5,475 nt of DNA. It comes from Bacillota bacterium. Lineage in GTDB: Bacteria; Bacillota; Bacilli; Alicyclobacillales; Alicyclobacillaceae. A model generated the notes under the pieces. It saw only the letters and a list, made by a program, of their open reading frames with translations, searched no databases and was not told the DNA's origin. The stretch covers positions 1 through 5,475 of the forward strand of contig JAKADF010000270.1 in the NCBI GenBank assembly GCA_021820805.1, given 5' to 3'. Shown here piece after piece: positions 1 to 5,152 of this stretch (the stretch's first letter is position 1; each line of letters opens with the position of its first letter). Made by a program: the position numbers and the translations under genes.

Positions 1-39
1 AACTTGTGCTTTAAATTCGGGTGTGTATTGTTTTTTCAT
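1..39 (-). CDS. IS3-family transposase OrfA, N-terminal fragment cut by window edge
   Basis: Read on the minus strand from an ATG at 39, thirteen codons run in frame to the left edge and give MKKQYTPEFKAQV. This is the classic opening of IS3/IS911-type OrfA proteins (HTH_Tnp_1 family), which begin MKK-x-Y-T-P-EFKAQ and carry a helix-turn-helix that binds the element's ends. Only this start is visible. The rest of orfA and the DDE-integrase orfB would lie left of the window, so it cannot be said whether the element is intact. The ribosome binding site is weak: no strong purine run stands at the usual distance, and a GGAGGG (61-66, minus) lies about 21 nt upstream. The family call rests on 13 residues, but their pattern is distinctive. 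Confidence 0.72.
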   Translation of the reverse strand, partial: MKKQYTPEFKAQV

Positions 40-92
40 AGCTATAGTGTAACCTAACTGCCCTCCATCTGGTGTCCAGTTTCATGGGTCCA
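1..92 (-). mobile_element. Terminal part of an IS3-like insertion sequence
   Basis: The orfA start at 39 needs an IS end a short distance outside it. On the minus strand the segment starting at 92 reads TGGACCCATGAAACTGGACA, which begins with the TG dinucleotide usual at IS3-family termini and contains a second TGGAC. I place the tip at 92. A further TGGACT stands at 119 on the same strand, so the real end could lie up to 27 nt further right. The opposite end and target duplication are outside the window and cannot be checked. Confidence 0.55.
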
Positions 93-326
93 CTATAATT
101 GAACGGGGGTATTAGTCCAATATCGAGTCATTAGATTTCGAAATGGCGTGCTATCAATCAATTTAGGCACGCGATTTTCATGCCAATTACACTGGAATTG
201 GGATACTGTTCAGGGTGCGGAACTCCGTGTGATTTCACTCGATATTTCGAGCTTTGCACGTCCGTAGGGAATCCGTTACTGTAAAAAGCGGGGTATTTTT
301 GTTGTATATCTGAACAAACTGTAGTC
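93..326. other. Intergenic region with several inverted repeats and no convincing gene
   Basis: No reading frame here has a good ribosome binding site plus recognisable content. Visible structure: a perfect 10-bp inverted repeat AATATCGAGT (119-128) and ACTCGATATT (237-246); a 10-bp palindrome ATTTCGAAAT (135-144); a hairpin GCGTGC (146-151) with GCACGC (167-172), followed by GATTTTC; and a hairpin CCAATT (183-188) with AATTGG (196-201) around a 7-nt loop. The region leads into the small gene at 340, so its promoter should lie here, but I see no clean -35/-10 pair. It could be a structured leader, a relic of mobile DNA next to the IS, or plain spacer. Confidence 0.4.
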
Positions 327-333
327 GGAGGTG
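327..333 (+). promoter_or_regulatory. Strong ribosome binding site for the 44-aa gene
   Basis: GGAGGTG is a near-perfect complement of the 16S rRNA 3' end, with 8 nt between GGAGG and the ATG at 340. It is the main reason for preferring this short plus-strand frame over the longer minus-strand frames that overlap it. Confidence 0.7.
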
Positions 334-339
334 TTATCG

Positions 340-474
340 ATGGCTCGTAGTTCATTGGCTCCAGAACGATTAGCTGTCAGTTTTCCGATTGTTGCAGCAG
401 TTTTAGTTTTTTTAGCATTCATTGTTCCACAATCGATTTCGGCGTCAAAACAAGGTTCAGACAGAAACCAGTAA
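340..474 (+). CDS. Small membrane or exported peptide, 44 aa, unknown function
   Basis: The ATG at 340 follows a strong GGAGGTG site (327-333) with 8 nt between GGAGG and the ATG. The frame closes at TAA 472-474, and a Rho-independent terminator starts 22 nt later, so ribosome binding site, frame and terminator agree. The product has a short polar N-terminus with basic and acidic residues (MARSSLAPER), a hydrophobic stretch at about residues 11-31 (rich in A, V, L, F, I), and a polar tail ending SKQGSDRNQ. The SISA before that tail resembles a signal-peptidase I site, so the gene could yield either a single-pass membrane peptide or a released peptide of about nine residues. Size and a basic C-terminal end recall Bacillus Phr signalling precursors, but no rap gene is in view. 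I do not recognise a family. Two longer minus-strand frames across this stretch lack ribosome binding sites. Confidence 0.68.
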   Translation: MARSSLAPERLAVSFPIVAAVLVFLAFIVPQSISASKQGSDRNQ

Positions 475-496
475 ATTATTGCAAAATGCACTATTG

Positions 497-530
497 CAAA
501 CGGATCAAAGTTAACCGATCCGTTTGTTTT
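497..530 (+). terminator. Rho-independent terminator of the 44-aa gene
   Basis: CAAACGGATC (497-506) and GATCCGTTTG (517-526) form a perfect 10-bp stem around a 10-nt loop, followed by TTTT (527-530). The T tract is on the plus-strand side only; on the other strand the sequence beyond the stem is not T-rich at once. The hairpin therefore ends transcription from the left, which fits the stop codon at 472-474. Confidence 0.8.
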
Positions 531-579
531 CATGTTGTTTCGTGTCAGGGAACTTAGAATCCATATTTATTGCAAAGGG

Positions 580-604
580 AAAAATCGAACCGCAAGGAAG
601 GTCG
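580..604 (-). terminator. Possible weak terminator of the HxlR-family gene
   Basis: On the minus strand CGACC (604-600) can pair with GGTTCG (591-586) with one bulged base, around an 8-nt loop, and ATTTTT (585-580) follows at once. The stem is short and imperfect, but the T-run and the position 26 nt past the regulator's stop codon fit a terminator. Confidence 0.38.
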
Positions 605-629
605 TTTAGCCTATAGAGGATTAAATCTG

Positions 630-944
630 TCAAACCTCAACCCATATGTTTCCCCACTCCTGAACAGCGTCCATGACGGGTTTTAAAGCTCTTCCTCTTT
701 CTGTGAGCTCATATTCAATACGTACTGGCGTTTCTGGATATACATGTCTTTCTAAAATGCCTGCTGCTTCTAACTCTTTAAAGCGTTCAGCGAGCATTCT
801 GTCACTCATGTTGGGAATCATGTCTGAAATGTCTTTAAACCGTTTTGGTCCTTCCATCAAGACACGAATGATTAAACCTGTCCATCGTTTTCCGAGCAAT
901 GTGAATGCGTATTCAAATTTGGGACACAACTGATGATTCCCCAT
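630..944 (-). CDS. HxlR-family transcriptional regulator, YodB/CatR-like redox-sensing repressor
   Basis: This 104-residue protein is a winged-helix regulator of the HxlR (MarR/DUF24) family. It opens MGNHQLCPKFEYAFTLLGKR and contains RFKDIS (35-40), SDRMLAERFKELEAAGILER (47-66, helix-turn-helix) and PETPVRIEYELTERG (70-84, wing), closely resembling Bacillus YodB and CatR. In those proteins a cysteine at position 6 or 7 reacts with quinones or diamide and relieves repression. Cys7 here is the equivalent and is the only cysteine. The C-terminal cysteines used by YodB for intersubunit disulfides are absent, so it is more CatR-like. The ATG at 944 was chosen because AGGGAG (958-953, minus) lies 8 nt upstream and the family start MGN follows. 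A frame reaching 1025 would add 27 unrelated residues through the promoter region. Its divergent neighbour is a Dabb protein, a plausible target along with its own promoter. Confidence 0.88.
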   Translation of the reverse strand: MGNHQLCPKFEYAFTLLGKRWTGLIIRVLMEGPKRFKDISDMIPNMSDRMLAERFKELEAAGILERHVYPETPVRIEYELTERGRALKPVMDAVQEWGNIWVEV

Positions 945-988
945 AGTATCATCTCCCTTTGCTATTCTAACATATGATGGGCAGCGCT

Positions 989-1010
989 TGTAAAGATATA
1001 TCCACTTACA
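989..1010. promoter_or_regulatory. Candidate operator between the divergent regulator and Dabb gene
   Basis: TGTAA (989-993) and TTACA (1006-1010) form an inverted repeat with 12 nt between the arms, midway in the 105-nt divergent gap. A separate 8-bp palindrome GATATATC (995-1002) lies between the arms but has a slightly different centre. Autoregulating HxlR proteins usually bind such dyads near divergent promoters. The arms are short, and I have no consensus at hand that this dyad clearly fits. Confidence 0.3.
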
Positions 1011-1035
1011 GTGTTCGTATGGCATAATCTAATAT
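1005..1035 (+). promoter_or_regulatory. Possible sigma-A promoter for the Dabb gene
   Basis: CTTACA (1005-1010, 4 of 6 to TTGACA) stands upstream of an AT-rich stretch holding CATAAT (1023-1028) and TAATAT (1030-1035). The spacing to TAATAT is 19 nt, longer than ideal, so the exact hexamers are uncertain. It overlaps the right arm of the candidate operator. Confidence 0.25.
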
Positions 1036-1049
1036 GAGGGGGAATTCGA

Positions 1050-1337
1050 ATGTTTACACATATTGTGTTCTTTAAATTTACGGACAAGTCTTCTGATGTT
1101 GTAGACGGGCTTAGCAAATTGCTTAAAAGCATGGAAGGGAAAGTTGATTACTTGCGTCACTTAGAATTTGGTGTAGATGTTCGCAAAACTGAACGTTCTT
1201 ACGACATGGCACTGATTACAAAATTTGATACGCTCTCAGACTTGGTAGCATATGGGACTCATCCGGCACACTTACCTGTACTCGAATTTGTGAAGCAAAA
1301 TAACATCAAATCAAACATTGTTGATTTCGAATCTTAA
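1050..1337 (+). CDS. Dabb-domain (stress-responsive alpha/beta barrel) protein
   Basis: This 95-residue protein is a single Dabb domain (PF07876 type), a ferredoxin-like fold that forms dimeric barrels. Diagnostic features are the first strand MFTHIVFFKF with His4, the central strand YDMALITKFDTLSDLVAY (51-68), and HPAH (71-74) before the last helix. In the plant family member olivetolic acid cyclase, histidines at the positions of His4 and His74 are catalytic. Both are present, though most bacterial members have no known substrate. GAGGGGG (1036-1042) lies 7 nt before the ATG. The gene is divergent from the YodB/CatR-like regulator, which suggests induction by electrophile or oxidative stress (inference). 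The adenosyltransferase gene begins 55 nt downstream with no strong terminator between, so read-through is possible. Confidence 0.85.
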   Translation: MFTHIVFFKFTDKSSDVVDGLSKLLKSMEGKVDYLRHLEFGVDVRKTERSYDMALITKFDTLSDLVAYGTHPAHLPVLEFVKQNNIKSNIVDFES

Positions 1338-1392
1338 ACGACGGTTACATAATCCGTTTGGATTGTTTAGATAAAAAGGGGGCAGTTAGTAA

Positions 1393-1971
1393 ATGAAAAT
1401 CTATACTCGTGGTGGAGATAAAGGAAAGACAGCAATTATTGGCGGTGAACGGCGCTACAAAGATGACCTGCGAATTGAGGCGTACGGCACTGTTGATGAA
1501 GCTGGAGCTTGTCTAGGTTTAGCAATAAGCTATTTAGACAAAGAGCGGGATAAAGATATAATTCTTCTCTTAGTGCAAGTCCAGCAAACGTTATGGGATG
1601 TAGGGGCTGATTTGGCTGCTGTCGAGAGTGATAAATACACGTATCGAACGCCTGTTGATGCAGCATCCCAATTAGAACCATTTATTGATAAATATATAAG
1701 TGAAACAGAGCCGATCACAAAATTTATTTTGAGGGGTGGACATTCTTCTGCAGCAGCACTTCATCTAACTTGTACAGTTGTCAGAAGAGCTGAACGCCGT
1801 GTGGTTGCTCTAATGCAGCACGAAAAAATATATGAGCCTACGCTCAAGTTTTTGAATCGTGCATCTGATTTACTCTTTGTGCTCGCACGAGTCGCAAATG
1901 CGAGAAATAAGTATGCTGACGTTGTGTACGAAAACAGCACAGATGTGTTTCGCGATAAGAGAACGAAATAA
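1393..1971 (+). CDS. Cob(I)alamin adenosyltransferase, PduO/MMAB type
   Basis: The enzyme transfers the adenosyl group of ATP to cob(I)alamin, giving adenosylcobalamin. At 192 residues it has full family length for a PduO-type single domain, a trimeric helical bundle in the cytoplasm. Visible blocks: the N-terminal ATP loop YTRGGDKGKT (4-13), RIEAYGTVDE (27-36), FILRGGHSSAAALHL (111-125), the arginine-rich ATP site VRRAERR (130-136), and LNRASDLLFVLAR (154-166). Two positions differ from the common pattern: GGD replaces TGD in the N-terminal loop, and Arg114 replaces the usual proline of FILPGG. The frame is otherwise intact. AAGGGGG (1376-1382) lies 10 nt before the ATG. The permease follows after 51 nt, in an arrangement like B. 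subtilis yvqK beside the btuFCD (yvr) genes. No B12 riboswitch box is visible upstream. Confidence 0.92.
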   Translation: MKIYTRGGDKGKTAIIGGERRYKDDLRIEAYGTVDEAGACLGLAISYLDKERDKDIILLLVQVQQTLWDVGADLAAVESDKYTYRTPVDAASQLEPFIDKYISETEPITKFILRGGHSSAAALHLTCTVVRRAERRVVALMQHEKIYEPTLKFLNRASDLLFVLARVANARNKYADVVYENSTDVFRDKRTK

Positions 1972-2000
1972 ACCACATGGGCGTAGATACGAACGACTGA

Positions 2001-2025
2001 GGAGCGCAATATTTCAGAACTCATG
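2001..2025 (+). promoter_or_regulatory. Unusually placed ribosome binding site of the permease gene
   Basis: The only good Shine-Dalgarno here, AGGAG at 2000-2004, lies 18 nt before the annotated ATG at 2023, which is too far for normal initiation. An in-frame ATT at 2011 sits 6 nt after it and would add four residues (I-S-E-L, the first read as Met). The ATG itself lies within an 8-bp palindrome CTCATGAG (2020-2027). Confidence 0.4.
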
Positions 2026-3036
2026 AGATGGAAAAAGCGAAACACGTTTATCATACTGGGACTTCTTTTTCTATGTGCTGCTATTCTTGAGGTCTCCCTA
2101 GGTCCCATGACGATTCCGATTGGAAAAGTTATGTCTGGGACATGGGGGTATTTTCAAGGTGCACGCAGTGCAGATGCTGTTGTTCTTGGGGCCATCCGTT
2201 GGCCTCGGTTGCTTACAGCGGCTTTCGTAGGCATGGGGCTTGCAAGTACTGGATCCGTTTTGCAATCTGTATTTCGAAACCCAATGGCTGACCCTGCGAT
2301 TATTGGTGTGTCGAGCGGCGGTGCGCTTGGTGCTGTTGTTTCAATTCAATTCGGTTTTGCAGCAATAAACCAATGGTTCACACCACTCGGTGCTTTTATA
2401 ACAGGCCTAGCGGTGGTTTATATCATTTATCGATTAGCTACCATTCGAGGCAAAACATCAATATATGCTCTTTTGCTTGCAGGGGTCGCAATAAGTTCAT
2501 TTTGCAGTGCAATCGTTACTCTGATGATGTCTCTTGCACCTCTGTCAACTATGCAAGAGATGCTGTTTTGGTTGATGGGCGGATTAGACGGAAGCACGTG
2601 GATGCACGTCCTTGTTGTGGGTTCATTTACTTGTCTAGGGATGTTCATTTATCTCATGCAGGCACCAGCACTTGATATTTTGTCTATTGGCGAAGAACAA
2701 GCAGAAGGCCTCGGAGTTCACTTGCAGCACACGAAACAAATTGTCTTTACCGTTTCTGCATTTGTTGTTGGAGCATGTGTGAGTGTAAGCGGTGTAATCG
2801 CGTTCGTTGGTTTGATCGTACCGCATTTTGTACGAATGATGATTGGGCCGCGTCATAGGTTTCTTATTCCAGCCTCAGGAATCGGTGGAGGAATTTTAAT
2901 GTTATTATCAGATGTGATAAGTAGAATGGCATTTCAACCGCTTGAGTTGAATGTTGGCATCATCACATCTTGCCTGGGCGCGCCGTTTTTCTTGTATTTG
3001 TTACGAAAAAGTAACCGTGCCGAGGTGCGGGGGTGA
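2023..3036 (+). CDS. btuC: FecCD-family ABC permease, cobalamin (BtuC-like)
   Basis: This 337-residue integral membrane protein belongs to the FecCD/BtuC family, whose dimers form the channel of type II importers for B12, siderophores and heme. Family landmarks are all present: an N-terminal transmembrane helix (about 8-27), IRWPR (58-62), RNPMADPAIIGVSSGGALGA (85-104), the cytoplasmic coupling region LSIGEEQAEGLGV (220-232), GVIAFVGLIVPHFVR (257-271), and GAPFFLYLLRK (319-329). Alternating hydrophobic stretches fit about ten helices. Sequence alone cannot tell B12 from iron-siderophore permeases. The B12 assignment comes from the adenosyltransferase directly upstream. The stop codon overlaps the GTG start of the ATPase gene by 4 nt, so translation is probably coupled. 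The start is uncertain because the Shine-Dalgarno is far from ATG 2023; ATT 2011 is an alternative. Confidence 0.85.
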   Translation: MRWKKRNTFIILGLLFLCAAILEVSLGPMTIPIGKVMSGTWGYFQGARSADAVVLGAIRWPRLLTAAFVGMGLASTGSVLQSVFRNPMADPAIIGVSSGGALGAVVSIQFGFAAINQWFTPLGAFITGLAVVYIIYRLATIRGKTSIYALLLAGVAISSFCSAIVTLMMSLAPLSTMQEMLFWLMGGLDGSTWMHVLVVGSFTCLGMFIYLMQAPALDILSIGEEQAEGLGVHLQHTKQIVFTVSAFVVGACVSVSGVIAFVGLIVPHFVRMMIGPRHRFLIPASGIGGGILMLLSDVISRMAFQPLELNVGIITSCLGAPFFLYLLRKSNRAEVRG

Positions 3037-3833
3037 GTGAACTTTTGACAAATGGCCGAATGGTCTTAGAAATTGAACAGCTCTCCTTCCAAAACATATT
3101 GCACCAAGTGAACACGACCTTCACATCAGGTCAAATGGTAGGCATCATTGGTCCAAATGGCGCAGGTAAATCAACTTTAATGCGATTATTAGCAGGCATA
3201 TGGAAGCCATCTCTAGGGCAAGTAACTTTAAATGGTTTGCCAGTTCGTAATTTGTCTACCAAAGAACGGGCACGCCATATAGCTTATTTGCCGCAACAGT
3301 TATCAGCAGATTGCCCATTCACTGTTCATGAATTTGTCGAGATGGGCAGGTACGCACATAATGTGACATGGGGAACGAATACGAAGCAGGGACAAGAAAT
3401 TGTCCAGTCTTCAATATCAGAGATGGGGCTAGAAAAATACGGAAATACTAGAGTCTCTGATTTATCCGGCGGTGAACGGCAAAGGGTTGGACTGGCACGT
3501 TGTTTGGCACAAGAAAGCTCAATTTTGCTGTTAGATGAGCCGATTTCTAATTTGGATATCTTTTATCAAATGGATATTTTAGAACGATTACGGGCTCTTT
3601 CTGAACAAGGGTATCTAGTCATCTTGTCGATCCATCATCTTGAATTTGCAACAAGGTATTGTTCCAACTTACTCCTTTTACAAAAGGGAAAGGTTTATGC
3701 GCAAGGCACCCCAGAGGATGTTTTATCCGAAACTGCGATGGCAGATGTGTTTGCAGTTAATGCGAGTCCTTACCGAGATCCGTTTGGGGATTTTGTGAGG
3801 TTCAGTTATCAACCGCTGCGGGAGGCTGATTAG
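3033..3833 (+). CDS. btuD: ABC transporter ATPase, cobalamin (BtuD-like)
   Basis: This 266-residue cytoplasmic ATPase would power the BtuC-like permease. Motifs are complete: Walker A GPNGAGKST (40-48), Q-loop LPQQ (86-89), signature LSGGE (144-148), Walker B ILLLDEP (164-170), D-loop SNLD (172-175) and H-switch His201 in SIHHLEFA, where His202 replaces the aspartate of the usual HDL. I chose GTG 3033 because it overlaps the permease stop in GTGA and has GAGGTG (3022-3027) 5 nt upstream. The next in-frame ATG (3060) has no ribosome binding site. The length is that of a plain FecE/BtuD subunit, with no room for the CbiZ-like C-terminal extension that, as I recall, is fused to some Bacillus homologues (YvrA). 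No binding-protein gene follows; the next gene is fabL. Confidence 0.88.
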   Translation: MSELLTNGRMVLEIEQLSFQNILHQVNTTFTSGQMVGIIGPNGAGKSTLMRLLAGIWKPSLGQVTLNGLPVRNLSTKERARHIAYLPQQLSADCPFTVHEFVEMGRYAHNVTWGTNTKQGQEIVQSSISEMGLEKYGNTRVSDLSGGERQRVGLARCLAQESSILLLDEPISNLDIFYQMDILERLRALSEQGYLVILSIHHLEFATRYCSNLLLLQKGKVYAQGTPEDVLSETAMADVFAVNASPYRDPFGDFVRFSYQPLREAD

Positions 3834-3864
3834 CTGGAGTGTGCATAAAAACCATTTAAGATGA

Positions 3865-3892
3865 TGGATAGAAGTTTCCTTAAACCTAGAAT
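3865..3892 (+). promoter_or_regulatory. Possible sigma-A promoter of fabL
   Basis: TGGATA (3865-3870, 4 of 6 to TTGACA) and TAGAAT (3887-3892, 5 of 6 to TATAAT) are 16 nt apart, 33 nt before the fabL start codon. It is a plausible but weak match, and it suggests that fabL has its own promoter rather than depending on the cobalamin operon. Confidence 0.3.
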
Positions 3893-3925
3893 GGAACTAC
3901 GTAATAAAGGGAGATTTTAATTTAA

Positions 3926-4681
<756 letters not shown>

Positions 4682-4696
4682 AACAAGATATCTGTT

Positions 4697-4728
4697 AGAG
4701 AGGCCGGGATTTGGCCTCTCTGATTTAT
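4697..4728. terminator. Shared hairpin terminator between convergent fabL and tlp
   Basis: AGAGAGGCC (4697-4705) and GGCCTCTCT (4713-4721) pair perfectly over 9 bp around a 7-nt loop. The tail on the plus side is GATTTAT; on the minus side it becomes T-rich only after several bases (AACAGATATCTTGTTTT). The hairpin begins 15 nt after the fabL stop and lies 23 nt beyond the tlp stop, so it can serve both genes, although neither T tract is strong. Confidence 0.72.
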
Positions 4729-4744
4729 AGAATTTGAAGACAGG

Positions 4745-4972
4745 TTAATCTTTTATGGAATGGCGGGATTCGTCGCGAATTTCCTGACGAAATCCGTCAA
4801 TGGCTTGCTCCCGTCGTTCATTCTTATCCTCAATGGCTTCGCGATCCGTCGGATGCATTTCATCTGCGTGCGCTTTAAGAAAGTCCTCAGCTTCTCTCAG
4901 GTTTTCCATTGTATTTTGAATGGACTTTTGCAAATGTTCTACATTGTCTGCACGATTATCTGGTTTAGCCAT
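4745..4972 (-). CDS. tlp: Small acid-soluble spore protein Tlp
   Basis: This 75-residue, highly charged protein has no cysteine and no hydrophobic core. It matches the Tlp family (thioredoxin-like protein in name only) of minor spore proteins made in the forespore. Characteristic blocks are PDNRADNVEHLQ (4-15), IQNTMENLREAEDFL (18-32) and DKNERREQAIDGFRQEIRDE (49-68), the last rich in alternating acidic and basic residues, fitting an amphipathic helix. The length is near the family's usual 70-80 or so. On the minus strand AAGGAGG (4992-4986) lies 13 nt before the ATG and a second AAGGA (4985-4981) lies 8 nt before it. Tlp genes in Bacillus are read by forespore sigma factors; I find no clean sigma-G promoter upstream, only AT-rich sequence. 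It converges on fabL. A plus-strand frame overlapping it is a shadow. Confidence 0.92.
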   Translation of the reverse strand: MAKPDNRADNVEHLQKSIQNTMENLREAEDFLKAHADEMHPTDREAIEDKNERREQAIDGFRQEIRDESRHSIKD

Positions 4973-5139
4973 ATATGGGTTCCTTCCTCCTTTATGTTTG
5001 GCATACGTTTATATTTTTGCGAATGGGTTGATTTATACACATACAAATAAATCCTGTGACGAATGCCTATGATTTCATTTATTCTAAAGCTAGAAATCTT
5101 TTTGCTAGGTTTATAACCTTATGAGTGACCATCATCCTT

Positions 5140-5146
5140 AGGGAGG
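5140..5146 (+). promoter_or_regulatory. Ribosome binding site fixing the GTG start of the stalk-domain gene
   Basis: AGGGAGG stands 6 nt before GTG 5153. The GTG is followed at once by a lysine-rich signal-peptide start, so site and product agree on an unusual but credible GTG start. Confidence 0.7.
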
Positions 5147-5152
5147 ATATTT

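Noticed and set aside
275..310. Sigma-B- or sigma-A-type promoter before the 44-aa gene (GTTACT with GGGTAT, or TATATC)
   Set aside because: The spacings are wrong (10 nt for the sigma-B-like pair) and no matching -35 exists for TATATC.
158..355. 65-codon open frame on the minus strand
   Set aside because: Only a marginal GGAG precedes it, its composition is unconvincing, and it runs through the repeat-rich region and the ribosome binding site of the plus-strand peptide gene.
276..533. 85-codon open frame on the minus strand over the small peptide gene
   Set aside because: It has no ribosome binding site before its ATG, shows no recognisable motif, begins within the terminator hairpin region, and overlaps a shorter plus-strand frame that has a strong ribosome binding site and terminator.
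945..1025. N-terminal extension of the HxlR-family regulator
   Set aside because: The extra 27 residues have no family resemblance and lie in the divergent promoter region. The ATG at 944 has a good ribosome binding site and gives the expected MGN...CPKFE start.
1351..1364. AATCC-GTTT-GGATT hairpin between the Dabb and adenosyltransferase genes, as a terminator
   Set aside because: The stem is only 5 bp, AT-rich and not followed by a T tract, so it is too weak to claim.
1338..1392. Cobalamin riboswitch upstream of the adenosyltransferase gene
   Set aside because: The gap is only 55 nt, far too short for a B12 riboswitch, and no B12-box sequence is present.
2373..2856. Several 70-100 codon frames inside the permease gene
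   Set aside because: They are shadows of the FecCD-family coding frame, which carries all the family motifs.
3881..3898. FapR operator upstream of fabL, suggested by a central ACCTAG
   Set aside because: Only the core resembles the FapR site as I know it; the flanking TTAGT and TACTAA arms do not match.
4760..5050. 96-codon plus-strand frame over tlp
   Set aside because: It is antisense to a clear Tlp protein with good ribosome binding sites, and its own product is an unstructured hydrophobic mix typical of a shadow frame.
5000..5060. Sigma-G promoter for tlp on the minus strand
   Set aside because: A GTATA or GTATG -35-like site exists, but no CATnnTA-type -10 stands at the right distance.
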